From: Neobacillus sp. CF12
GTDB lineage: Bacteria; Bacillota; Bacilli; Bacillales; Cytobacillaceae
Direction: 5' to 3'
DNA length: 64,000 bases
NCBI RefSeq assembly: GCF_030348765.1
Contig: NZ_JAUCEU010000007.1
Coordinates: 1,668,501-1,732,500 of the forward strand
Below, one piece after another: positions 52,034 through 60,974 of the stretch. Position 1 is the first letter of the stretch, and every line of letters begins with the position of its first letter. Position numbers and translations under genes: made by a program. A model generated the notes under the pieces. That model had not been told where the DNA came from. It searched no databases and saw nothing but the letters and a program-made list of their open reading frames with translations.

Positions 52034-54712
52034 TTATAAAGATAGAGATATTTTTCCAAACATACCGGTGGGATCGATAGGATCGTGCCAAACAATAAAT
52101 GGTGGTTCAGGGTGATTGAAACGATCACGATCTAATGTTGTAGCTACTTCTACTCGAATAGTATTGGTACCTTTCTTTAAATAGTTTGCCACCTCAAAAA
52201 CATAAGGTGGACACACTTTCATCCCCACATATTCATCATTGATCCATATTTCTACTGCTTCATAAATATTCTCGAAAGATAATATCCCTTGTTTTGTTAC
52301 TTCTTCTAGTTCAAACGTCTTTTCGTACTTAATGATTCCAGTGAAAGTGGGATGTTCTTTGGAAATCGGTACTAATTCTTTCATTTGTTTCACTTCAGCG
52401 AAATTTGGATATTCGATATTCTTTACGAATGAATAGTTCCAATCGGTTGATAAATCGATTGTTTCTTCACATTCAGAGAGTTTCAAAGAATGTGGTTGAT
52501 AATCTCTATATTCACCAATTTGTTCATCATCACTAACAAACACAACACAAGATTCATAAGGTTTTAACTCTAAATAAATAATCGCGTTTCCATTCTCTTT
52601 TCTTACTAGCAGATTTTCAAATGTATTTTCTTGCCCGTTATAAATCATAGCAGATTCACCTTCTGGTAATTCAATTTCTCCACTGAAGGTCTCATGTGCA
52701 GATTCATTCTGGAACATGTAAATGTCATTTTCTTTTCTATAATGATAATAAGTTAAGTCCTTAAAAGCTACCTTTAATCGAATATCAAATATCCCATCTG
52801 CCTTAAGCACCGAATCCAACTCACTTAAAGCTACAACCTTACACTTTTCAACTACTTTTAATAGTTCTGAAACTTCCTGTCCATCTACTTCATTAGAAAT
52901 TCCTTCTGGTCTGCCATCTACAAAAATAATCTCTAGGTCACCTGAATTTTTGATAAAAGCAGCTAGTTCTTTCGTAATATATTGACTGTAAGGAATCACT
53001 AAACATTTAAATTCTTCATCATTAATGTGTAAAACGTTATTCTCTATTTTTCCATTATAAGAACCTAAGTCACTTAAGATATCAATCGGAACAAAATCAA
53101 AATCGATTTGATTTTCAGTCAGTACTCTGGCAGGCTTTTGCATTTTCATATATTCACCGGTCCATTCACTCTCGCCATGATATAAAACGGCAACAGGAGC
53201 AACATGGGTACCGCCATTAAAAATATGACAAAGGCGGTTAGCATAATGCATGAGATAAGCAAAATGCTTGAACTGCGGATTATGTCCTCTTGCATAAAAA
53301 TGCGGCGGGCAATCAAAGTCAGGGTATTCTCTCATTGAAAAGGCGTGAGGTACAAGATAATTGATACCTCGAATGAACAAATGGTCCAGAATATACTTCA
53401 TATCCCTGACTCCAAGTTTCCAACCATAAGCTCCAAAAAGTTCACACATCGTCCTTCCTTTTTTCTTCGGATCGAGATGTCCATAAGAAGAACCTAACTT
53501 CCCTAATGTATAATGGTAGAATTCTCCATCTCCTTTAAAGACTCCCCTTCTCTCTAAACCGGCACCGCCAAAAATTATTTGACCGCCAATTACATCAATT
53601 CCCGACATATGCTGGCCAGACAACGCTCTAAAGAAATGCCCGGCACCACTGCCTAATCGGCTATGCTGATCATTATCCTCAATCACGTGTCCAATGTATT
53701 CAACATTGTGTTCTTCACACCATTTTCCTAATTGTTTACTGAAATTCTTTTCATATAAACGAGTAACGGTATCCATATAGGTAAATCGTGTATGGACACA
53801 TTGATTCATTTCTTCTGAACTATTCCATAAATAAGGCAGGTACATTCTCCAATTGTCACCAAGAACGTCTGAAAGAATATTTTTTGCCTCTTCACTCCAA
53901 GGTAGAGGCATATCTTTTCTTCCAATCGATTCATTAAAGTCAAATCCATTTACATTACCGAATGCAGGCTCATCCGAAAAGAAACCAGCAAACGTCTTTC
54001 CAAAATCGGTCTTATAACGTGCATAATGGGGTTCGTAAACTGCTTCAAGCTGTGTGCTGACAGACTCTTCATCAATCATATTAATATATTTCGGATTTCC
54101 GCCATCTGTCTTGGTTTCATACACAACATAAAGTCTCCATGGTCCTTCCGGCAAGGTACATGTTAAGAAATCACCCTCAACACTGTCTGTTAAATCAACT
54201 AACTCTTCATGAATAATAGCTTCCTTTATTAACTTTGCTGCAACGACACTAATTAATTTATTATTTTTTTGCTCTTCTTTGTCGATTGGTTTACCAATAT
54301 CCAACCAGGAAGACTTTGGTTTTAGCATAGGGGTAATATGTACCGCTACCTCATTTTGGGCACCTAAGATATCGAGAGTATTGTAGTTAATATAGGTTTT
54401 CTTACGGTTTGGATATTTTTTCTCAATTAAACCATTCGCATATCCGGTTGGAAAATGTGCATCATCTAATACCCAAACTCGCATACTTCGCTGCTTCGCT
54501 TCTTCCATCACAATGTCAAGGTCATGCCACCAACCTGGACCAGCGAAATCGGGATGCGGCCTTGCTTCAACACAGATGCCTCGTATTCCACATTCATAGA
54601 TTTTTGATATTTCTTCTCTAATTATGTGTTCAGCTTCCCCTTTCATCCAAAGAAAAGGAAGAATGTAATTTTCATTTTTATGATTGATTAAGTCCTTTTT
54701 GGTTTTTTCCAT
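52034..54712 (-). CDS. Large intracellular glycoside hydrolase-like protein (GH2/GH106-related)
   Basis: This 892-residue protein has no signal peptide. The N-terminal half resembles a (beta/alpha)8 glycosidase: 'PFLWMKGEAEHIIREEISKI' near residue 19, 'GIRGICVEARPHPDF', an acidic GFFSDEPAFG segment (~residues 240-249) and 'IGHVIEDNDQHSRLGSGAGHF' split around residue 345. The C-terminal ~110 residues look like a galactose-binding jelly-roll of the GH2 type (IWINDEYVG). This layout is seen in uncharacterised relatives of GH106 rhamnosidases. I cannot name the sugar. It follows the GPH transporter gene and precedes the main CGD operon, so O-linked sugar removal from C-glycosides is plausible. 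Confidence 0.65.
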   Translation of the reverse strand: MEKTKKDLINHKNENYILPFLWMKGEAEHIIREEISKIYECGIRGICVEARPHPDFAGPGWWHDLDIVMEEAKQRSMRVWVLDDAHFPTGYANGLIEKKYPNRKKTYINYNTLDILGAQNEVAVHITPMLKPKSSWLDIGKPIDKEEQKNNKLISVVAAKLIKEAIIHEELVDLTDSVEGDFLTCTLPEGPWRLYVVYETKTDGGNPKYINMIDEESVSTQLEAVYEPHYARYKTDFGKTFAGFFSDEPAFGNVNGFDFNESIGRKDMPLPWSEEAKNILSDVLGDNWRMYLPYLWNSSEEMNQCVHTRFTYMDTVTRLYEKNFSKQLGKWCEEHNVEYIGHVIEDNDQHSRLGSGAGHFFRALSGQHMSGIDVIGGQIIFGGAGLERRGVFKGDGEFYHYTLGKLGSSYGHLDPKKKGRTMCELFGAYGWKLGVRDMKYILDHLFIRGINYLVPHAFSMREYPDFDCPPHFYARGHNPQFKHFAYLMHYANRLCHIFNGGTHVAPVAVLYHGESEWTGEYMKMQKPARVLTENQIDFDFVPIDILSDLGSYNGKIENNVLHINDEEFKCLVIPYSQYITKELAAFIKNSGDLEIIFVDGRPEGISNEVDGQEVSELLKVVEKCKVVALSELDSVLKADGIFDIRLKVAFKDLTYYHYRKENDIYMFQNESAHETFSGEIELPEGESAMIYNGQENTFENLLVRKENGNAIIYLELKPYESCVVFVSDDEQIGEYRDYQPHSLKLSECEETIDLSTDWNYSFVKNIEYPNFAEVKQMKELVPISKEHPTFTGIIKYEKTFELEEVTKQGILSFENIYEAVEIWINDEYVGMKVCPPYVFEVANYLKKGTNTIRVEVATTLDRDRFNHPEPPFIVWHDPIDPTGMFGKISLSL

Positions 54713-54733
54713 GATGTATCCTCCTATTAAAAT

Positions 54734-54771
54734 AGCTTATAAGCTACACATAGTTGTGTAACTTATAAGCT
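54734..54771 (-). terminator. Long hairpin after the GPH transporter gene
   Basis: AGCTTATAAG pairs with CTTATAAGCT and the inner TACACA with TGTGTA, giving an approximately 17-bp stem with one mismatch and a 4-nt loop. It lies between the stop at 54783 and the next start at 54712. T-run is weak, so read-through is possible. Confidence 0.6.
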
Positions 54772-54782
54772 ACAGTTTAATT

Positions 54783-56177
54783 TTACATTGTTAATCCTTG
54801 TCTTTTTAGAAGTTCTTCTGTATTTTTCATCGCTCTTGCCTTTGTAATATGATAGAAGAACAAAGGAATGGTTCCGATAATTAATAGTATACCAGGTCCT
54901 AAATTTACTAAGATGTTAATTCCGTTCACTACTTCCGGAGTTTGTTGTGTATTCGCAACATAGCCAATTGCCCCTAAAATTGCTGCACTCAAAGCTCCTA
55001 CTGAAGCGCTTGCAATTTTGGTTACTAAACTTGTAAAGGAATAAATCGCACCGTCTGCACGTACGCCTGTCTTCAATTGACTCTCATCGATAGCATCCCC
55101 AACCATACTGAACACCATAAGACCACTAAATCCGAGTGGAATACATGAAATCGCTGACAAAATATAGATCATCGTAAAGTTTGAAACAGGAGTTAAATAC
55201 AATCCACACCAACCAAGTCCCATTATGATAGATCCAACAATCAAAAGGGTCCTTTTTTCAAAGTATTTTGCAATAAAAGAAACTCCAAATGCTCCAATTG
55301 CTCCACAAACCGATAATATTGTAAATAAAACAGCGATTAAATCTGGTCGATTTAATACATAAATAGCGTAATACACAATCGTTCCTATTCTACCAAATAC
55401 ACCTAGTAAAACAATGAAAAGACTAGATAATATTAACAATACTGGTTTATTGGACCAAACAGATTTTAATGATTCTTTAATCGTTGGTCTTTCTTCTTTT
55501 GCTGGAGTAACAACTTCCTTACAGTTTTTAAACGTTAAGATTAGAAGTGGAGCAGATACCAGTGATAAAACAATTGCTGCATAGAAAAATCCGTTTTGTT
55601 GATTTCCCTTACCTAAAAAAGTAATTAAAGGCATTACCGCAGCTCCTGTTAGAATACCTGCTAATTGTCCAAAAACTCCTCTATAAACGTTTAAATTCGT
55701 TCTTTCGTTTGTATCCCTTGTCATTACTGTTGCTAGTGCACCATATGGAACGTTAACCACTGAGTGAACTGTACCTAATAATAAATAGGTTATGGTAGCG
55801 TAAATCACCTTGCCTGCAGTTGAAAGATCTGGAGTGTAAAAAGTCAAGATATTCAGGGCACAAAGAGCTAATGCACCGTAAAGAATATATGGTCTAAAAC
55901 GTCCGTGTTTGCTTTTCGTGCGTTCCATGACTAGTCCAAGTATTGGATCTACGAAACAATCCCAAACCCTTGCCACTAGTAAAATGATAGCAGCTACACC
56001 ACCGGCAATACCGAAAACATCTGTATAAAAGAATAATAAATAGGATGACGCTAAACTCCATACAACACTAGCAGAAAACTCTCCAAAACCATAACTTAAC
56101 TTTGTCATAAAACTAAGCTTTTCATTATTCTGAGGAACAACTATATCATTTGTTTGCTGAACCACTGCATTTGCCAT
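54783..56177 (-). CDS. GPH-family glycoside:cation symporter (MelB/XynP-like)
   Basis: The 464-residue protein has 12 likely TM segments. The GPH motif 'ARVWDCFVDPILGLVMERTKSKHGR' (in part; ~residues 68-92) carries the Asp residues of the cation site. 'KLSYGFGEFSASVVWSLASSY' is the typical N-terminus. It imports glycosides with Na+ or H+. Position at the head of a transcript with the large glycosidase, and near GH3 and CGD genes, makes it the best candidate importer of plant glycosides. Upstream are a 14-bp palindrome (56228-56241) and a cre-like box (56267-56280). Confidence 0.88.
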   Translation of the reverse strand: MANAVVQQTNDIVVPQNNEKLSFMTKLSYGFGEFSASVVWSLASSYLLFFYTDVFGIAGGVAAIILLVARVWDCFVDPILGLVMERTKSKHGRFRPYILYGALALCALNILTFYTPDLSTAGKVIYATITYLLLGTVHSVVNVPYGALATVMTRDTNERTNLNVYRGVFGQLAGILTGAAVMPLITFLGKGNQQNGFFYAAIVLSLVSAPLLILTFKNCKEVVTPAKEERPTIKESLKSVWSNKPVLLILSSLFIVLLGVFGRIGTIVYYAIYVLNRPDLIAVLFTILSVCGAIGAFGVSFIAKYFEKRTLLIVGSIIMGLGWCGLYLTPVSNFTMIYILSAISCIPLGFSGLMVFSMVGDAIDESQLKTGVRADGAIYSFTSLVTKIASASVGALSAAILGAIGYVANTQQTPEVVNGINILVNLGPGILLIIGTIPLFFYHITKARAMKNTEELLKRQGLTM

Positions 56178-56516
56178 ACTTTTCCTCCTATTTTACGTAT
56201 TGACCCCAACATGTGTATCTATTCATTACAGTAGCTACTGTTACCATTATATTATCTGACCCAATATGCAAACGCCTTCATATTATTAAACATATAACTC
56301 TTATATTTTAACCTCTTGAAAATTTAAAGGGCTTTCATTTATAAAAAGATAATAATTTGGCTGTTATTTTTAATCTTCTATTTCAAAATTCAGAAATTAT
56401 TATCCATTATCAGTTTAAAATCGCATTTCTAGCTATTTTATCACATAATTAACTAGCTTAGGTGAATGAAAAAAGCAACCATATAACATGTGTTTAATGG
56501 TTGCTTAAAATAATTC
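56178..56516. promoter_or_regulatory. Control region of the GPH transporter, with palindrome, cre-like and shared boxes
   Basis: These 339 bp hold no gene. A perfect 14-bp palindrome ACAGTAGCTACTGT lies at 56228-56241. A cre-like TGAAGGCGTTTGCA (complement of 56267-56280, 12 of 14) follows. GTTAAAATA (56304-56312) preceded by a 16-bp spacer and AAAGCCC resembles the box pair at 51840-51871. The GH3 terminator lies at its right end. Confidence 0.55.
56473..56506 (-). terminator. Terminator of the GH3 gene
   Basis: AAGCAACCAT pairs perfectly with ATGGTTGCTT (14-nt loop), followed on the minus strand by a T-run, 11 bp past the stop at 56517. Confidence 0.9.
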
Positions 56517-58748
56517 CTATTCTATTACAGTAAATTCTCCCTTAAGTCCTTCTTTCGAGTTAGGGCCAACGCATACTTTGAACAAACCAGGTTCAATAAT
56601 GTATTCCATTGCTTCATTATAAAAACCAAGATGTTTAATCTCAAGCTCTAAACTTACTGTTTTACGTTCACCTGACTGAAGAAATACCTTACTAAATCCT
56701 TTTAACTCTTTAACTGGTCTTACTCTACTAGCGACAACATCTGAAATATAGAGCTGGACGATTTCCTCTCCAGATCTTTCCCCTGTATTGATTACATCTA
56801 CATTAATGGTAACTTTACTATCTTTAGTAAACTCAGAAGATGATATTACTAGATTTTCATATTTAAATGTTGTATAGCTTAATCCAAATCCAAAAGGATA
56901 CAAAGGTTCAGCAGGTCCATCTATATATTTTGATGTGAATTTTATTTTCCCTGCAGGTCTACCTGTCTTTGGATGATTATAGTAAATTGGCACTTGTCCA
57001 ACTGAATATGGAAAAGTAGCTACTAGTTTACCACTTGGATTATAGTCTCCAAACAAAACATCGGCTATCGCATTACCGCTCTGAATGCCCAATTGCCATG
57101 CTTCTACAATGGCAGGTACGTTCTCAGCTGCCCAAGGAATAGTTAATGGTCTTCCGTTAATGAGGATAACTACTACCGGTTTTCCTGTTTGATGCAATGC
57201 CTTTAATAAATCTTCCTGTCTACCAGGTAAGTTTAGATCCATACGGCTCGAAGCTTCTCCGCTCATGTCGGTATTCTCACCCACGACAGCAATGACCACA
57301 TCAGATTCGTTTGCTACTTGTATGGCCCCATCAAAGTCCATATTTTCATTCCCGATTACTTCACAACCTTTTGCGTATACGATTTCTGTATCCTTATCGA
57401 CCGTAGATTGGATTCCTGATAAAACAGTAACTACTTCTTCTGGGTCCCCCGTTATAGCCCATGTTCCCAACATTTCCTTTTGATTATCTGCCAGTGGACC
57501 AACAACAGCAATTTTCTTAAGATTTTTCTTTAATGGTAGGATGTTGTCGTCGTTCTTCAACAATACAATGGATCGTTGTGCCATTTCTCTAGCCACTTTT
57601 ACATGTTCAGGAGCAAGCAGAGTTTTTTCTTCCATTTCTTTATTCGTTCTATATGGGTTATCAAATAGTCCTAAATGAAATTTCACGCGTAAAACACGTC
57701 GTACTGCTTCATCCAATACAGCTACAGGAATTTCACCTTTTTTGATTTGTTCAGGTAAATCCTGTTGGTACGTACCGTGACTCATATCCATCTCTAGCCC
57801 TGCCAATAAGGCATTCTTACTAGCTTCCTTCCGATCAACAGCTTCCCCATGAACCACCACTTCTGCAATAGAATTAGCATCACTGACAACAAAGCCTTTA
57901 AATCCTAACTGTTCTCTTAAAACATCCGTTAAAAGATAGTTGTTTACCGTACAGGGAATACCATTTAGATCATTAAAGGCACTCATAAATGTTCCAACAC
58001 CCGCTTTGGCTGCTGCCTCAAAAGGAGGGAGGTAGACCTCATGAAGAGTTTGAAGCGACATGTCCACTGTATTATAATCGCGACCTCCCACTGCTCCTCC
58101 ATAAGCAGCAAAATGCTTGGCACAGGCAAGTATCCTTTGAGGTTTGGATAAGTCTTCTCCTTGAAATCCTTTCACTCGGGCAGCTCCAATCATACTCCCC
58201 AAATAAGTATCTTCTCCTGCACCTTCTGCAATTCGTCCCCAACGCGGGTCTCTGGTGATATCTACCATCGGTGCATAAGTCCAATGAATTCCAGCAGCCG
58301 ATGCCTCTTTGGCCGCAATCTCAGCTGTTTTCTCTATCAATTCCATATCCCAACTACACGCTTCTGCAAGTGGGATTGGAAATATTGTTTTATAGCCATG
58401 GATTACATCCAAGCCAAAAAGCATTGGAATTCCCAATCTAGACTTCTCTATGGCTATTTTTTGTAATTCATTAGAGATTTCCGCTCCTGTGACTCCACCC
58501 ATTGAACCAAGGATACCTTCTCTAATCTCATCCTTGTGATAATTCTTCTCCATTGCCTGAAATTCCTGATAGGAAATCTCACCTTCCACCAATTTGGTAA
58601 TAATTTCTTCAAATGCACCATAAAGGGATGGAACAATTTGTGTTAGTTGACCAACCTTCTCTTCTATTGTCATTTTGCCGATTAATTCATTTATCTTACT
58701 TTCGTGATTTTCCACTATCATTTTATTCTGAATAGCCATTTTCATCAT
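56517..58748 (-). CDS. bglX: GH3 beta-glucosidase / beta-xylosidase (BglX-like)
   Basis: The 743-residue protein lacks a signal peptide. The N-terminal GH3 barrel holds the nucleophile Asp290 (KGFVVSDANS). The second alpha/beta domain contains GENTDMSGEASSRMD, with Glu498 as the likely acid, in the BglX position. The C-terminal ~90 residues form an Fn3-like domain (GERSGEEIVQLYISD). It hydrolyses beta-linked glucose or xylose in the cytoplasm. It is followed by its own terminator and preceded at 94 bp by the second Gfo/Idh/MocA gene. Removal of O-linked glucose from imported glycosides fits the context; specificity is not fixed. Confidence 0.88.
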   Translation of the reverse strand: MMKMAIQNKMIVENHESKINELIGKMTIEEKVGQLTQIVPSLYGAFEEIITKLVEGEISYQEFQAMEKNYHKDEIREGILGSMGGVTGAEISNELQKIAIEKSRLGIPMLFGLDVIHGYKTIFPIPLAEACSWDMELIEKTAEIAAKEASAAGIHWTYAPMVDITRDPRWGRIAEGAGEDTYLGSMIGAARVKGFQGEDLSKPQRILACAKHFAAYGGAVGGRDYNTVDMSLQTLHEVYLPPFEAAAKAGVGTFMSAFNDLNGIPCTVNNYLLTDVLREQLGFKGFVVSDANSIAEVVVHGEAVDRKEASKNALLAGLEMDMSHGTYQQDLPEQIKKGEIPVAVLDEAVRRVLRVKFHLGLFDNPYRTNKEMEEKTLLAPEHVKVAREMAQRSIVLLKNDDNILPLKKNLKKIAVVGPLADNQKEMLGTWAITGDPEEVVTVLSGIQSTVDKDTEIVYAKGCEVIGNENMDFDGAIQVANESDVVIAVVGENTDMSGEASSRMDLNLPGRQEDLLKALHQTGKPVVVILINGRPLTIPWAAENVPAIVEAWQLGIQSGNAIADVLFGDYNPSGKLVATFPYSVGQVPIYYNHPKTGRPAGKIKFTSKYIDGPAEPLYPFGFGLSYTTFKYENLVISSSEFTKDSKVTINVDVINTGERSGEEIVQLYISDVVASRVRPVKELKGFSKVFLQSGERKTVSLELEIKHLGFYNEAMEYIIEPGLFKVCVGPNSKEGLKGEFTVIE

Positions 58749-58788
58749 TACATTACCATCCCTCTCATTTTTATAAAAAAAAACACAT

Positions 58789-58837
58789 AAAGTACCCTAT
58801 AGATAGAATTATATTAAATCTATCTTTAGGGCACTTT
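58789..58837 (-). terminator. Hairpin between second Gfo/Idh/MocA gene and GH3 gene
   Basis: AAAGTGCCCTA-x-AGATAGA pairs with TCTATCT-x-TAGGGTACTTT (about 17 bp with two mismatches). On the minus strand it is followed by ATGTGTTTTTTTTT, so it is a likely terminator, 5 bp past the stop at 58842. Confidence 0.8.
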
Positions 58838-58841
58838 TTCC

Positions 58842-59936
58842 TCAAAACGATGATGAAAGTAGTAGAAATTTATTTTTATCTTTTTCGAAAAAAACAGGTT
58901 CATTTTTACTTGCAGCTTGATAAAAATGATCAATAATTTCCATCATGTAAACACCATGCTCTGCTGGTGCCATTAATGCCTTATTTGATAGAATACTATT
59001 TGTAAAATGTTCAAACTCATTCAGTAATTTAATATTTGGATTCAGTATCGGAGAAATATCGACACAGGTATCCAATAATTCAGAATGAATCTTTAACTCA
59101 CCATTTATAAGAGTAGCTCCACCCTTTGTTCCTAGTATTTCTACATACTGTTTGTCTTTTTCAATATTGGAGGCCCAGCTAAACTCAAAATTTACCGTTG
59201 CTCCATTTTTTAGACCAATAAAACCCATAGCAGAATCTTCGACATTAAAGATACCATTAGCTATTCCCTTATATCCATTTCGATTCCTTGTGGTTGTATG
59301 ATCAAAATTATTGTAAGTCGCTCCTGTAACATATGACGGTTCTGGCATACCCATTAGGTACAAGGCTAAATCTAAATAGTGAACACCCAAATCAATCATA
59401 ACTCCGCCGCCGGCACAATCTTTATTCGTAAACCATGTCCCTCTTCCAGGTATTCCACTCCGTCGTATCCATCCTGCTTTTGCCTGATAAATATCTCCTA
59501 AGTATCCCGCATCAATGTATTTTTTCAAGTAAACAGCTTCATTCGTAAACCGGTTATTGAGCCCTACCATTACCCTTTTACCAGATTTATTTTTAGCTTC
59601 AACGATTTTTTCTGCTTCGCTAGCATTCACTGCTAATGGTTTCTCACAATGAACATTTACACCTTTTAAAAGAGCGTAAATTGATATTTCTGCGTGCAAA
59701 TAGTTCGGTGTACAGACACTAACAAGATCCAAATTTTCTTGATTCAGCATATCTTCATAATTACTATAAACTTTAATGATGTTATATTTTTTTGCTAATC
59801 TCTCCGCATTCTCTATATTCACATCACAGATGGAAACCAATTCAACATTTGGGAGATTGATATAATTATTTAAATGTTTTCTCTCAGCGTTACTCCCAGC
59901 TCCAATTAACCCATATCTTAATTTCTGGTTATTCAT
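58842..59936 (-). CDS. Gfo/Idh/MocA oxidoreductase, second copy
   Basis: The 364-residue protein has Rossmann motif GLIGAGSNAERKHL (~residues 9-22), catalytic EKP (HCEKPLAVN, ~residues 96-104) and active-site 'GVMIDLGVHYLDLALYLMG' (~residues 178-196). It differs clearly from the oxidase at 49674, so it may act on another sugar or in the reverse (reducing) direction. It follows a TIM-barrel gene by 20 bp, the same two-gene arrangement as 50872/49674. A TATAA-rich promoter lies before the pair at 60742. Function as a glycoside C3-oxidase is a hypothesis. Confidence 0.85.
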   Translation of the reverse strand: MNNQKLRYGLIGAGSNAERKHLNNYINLPNVELVSICDVNIENAERLAKKYNIIKVYSNYEDMLNQENLDLVSVCTPNYLHAEISIYALLKGVNVHCEKPLAVNASEAEKIVEAKNKSGKRVMVGLNNRFTNEAVYLKKYIDAGYLGDIYQAKAGWIRRSGIPGRGTWFTNKDCAGGGVMIDLGVHYLDLALYLMGMPEPSYVTGATYNNFDHTTTRNRNGYKGIANGIFNVEDSAMGFIGLKNGATVNFEFSWASNIEKDKQYVEILGTKGGATLINGELKIHSELLDTCVDISPILNPNIKLLNEFEHFTNSILSNKALMAPAEHGVYMMEIIDHFYQAASKNEPVFFEKDKNKFLLLSSSF

Positions 59937-59956
59937 TTTATCCTCTCCTTAATTCT

Positions 59957-60742
59957 TCAAAATACAAGTTTCTTCATGTAATTGATTGTATAATCGATTC
60001 CTTTTTCGCCTAGTTCTCCCGTCCAAACTGGTGAATGAGGTTCAATGCTTAAACCGCCGGAATATCCTTTTACTCTTAATAGAGAAATAAACGTTTTCCA
60101 ATCCGTTTGATCCAAACCTGCAGGTGGATCATCCACTCTTTGACCATTGATGATCATGGATCCCTTTAAATGCACATGGTTAAAACGCTCTCCCCAATCC
60201 AAGGTTTCCTGTAGATAATCTCCACCAAAATACCGACTGTGAGATGGGTCAAATTTAATTCCTAAGTCTTTTAAATGTCCATGAATGATTTTCCAAACCT
60301 CAGGAGTATTGACATAGTTTACTTTTCGGCAGTTGTAAGTAGAGACTTTTACCCCTTTTGGTTTAGCGTAGTCAATTAGAAGTGAGAAAAAGTTTATCGC
60401 TGCTGTACAATTTTCATAAAAAGATAATTCTTCAACATAATTACATCCACTGACGAAATTGGTACAACCTAATTCATGTGCAACATCAATTAATCGGAAG
60501 CATCTCTCTATTTCTTCTTCTATGACTCTTCCCTTTTCATCAATGCGTAAAGACTTCCATCTGCCTATCGATTCAACGGATACACCATATTCATTTTTCC
60601 ACTTTAGTAAATATTCTTTATTCCGATAAAAGCCCTCTACATCCTGCCCTTCATTCACACATACTTCTATAAAATCTAGCCCCTTTTGCTTTGCTCTTTG
60701 AAAACTTTCCTTTGTCGGTGTGGCGATAATTCCAAGTTTCAT
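59957..60742 (-). CDS. Sugar phosphate isomerase/epimerase-like TIM barrel lacking the first metal Glu
   Basis: The 261-residue protein has the AP-endonuclease-2 fold. Ligand positions read: first Glu replaced ('VSTYNCRK', where the sibling at 50872 has 'AIENCP'), Asp present (KFDPSHS), His present (HVHLKGS) and final Glu present (SIEPHSP). The loss of one metal ligand may weaken metal binding or change chemistry. It starts the two-gene unit with the second oxidase. An isomerase, epimerase or lyase on keto-sugars is likely. No CGD beta partner is adjacent. Confidence 0.82.
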   Translation of the reverse strand: MKLGIIATPTKESFQRAKQKGLDFIEVCVNEGQDVEGFYRNKEYLLKWKNEYGVSVESIGRWKSLRIDEKGRVIEEEIERCFRLIDVAHELGCTNFVSGCNYVEELSFYENCTAAINFFSLLIDYAKPKGVKVSTYNCRKVNYVNTPEVWKIIHGHLKDLGIKFDPSHSRYFGGDYLQETLDWGERFNHVHLKGSMIINGQRVDDPPAGLDQTDWKTFISLLRVKGYSGGLSIEPHSPVWTGELGEKGIDYTINYMKKLVF

Positions 60743-60917
60743 CCTGTCAAAGACCTCTTCTCCTAATAAATTGGTTGAGCCTGCTTATCTATATAACTTC
60801 CAGATATTTGAGTGACGCTTACAGTTTATATTTTACGGATATTAATTCATTTTTTCTTCTCACCTGTTAACCACATTCATGTTAGATTTTCATTCAATTT
60901 GTCTTTATCTATTGATA

Positions 60918-60965
60918 AAGACAAAAAGAGGTTAAAAATCTGCTTAAGATTTTTAACCTCTTTAT
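60918..60965 (-). terminator. Terminator after the AraC-GH39 gene
   Basis: AAGAGGTTAAAAATC pairs with GATTTTTAACCTCTT (15 bp, 6-nt loop), followed by TTTGTCTTT on the minus strand, 11 bp past the stop at 60975. The arms resemble those of 37196-37240 and 42199-42233. Confidence 0.8.
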
Positions 60966-60974
60966 TAAAAAGAA

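Noticed and set aside
54734..54771. Riboswitch or regulatory RNA upstream of the large glycosidase
   Set aside because: The structure is a single long imperfect hairpin directly after the transporter stop, without conserved junction sequences. A terminator or processing site explains it better.
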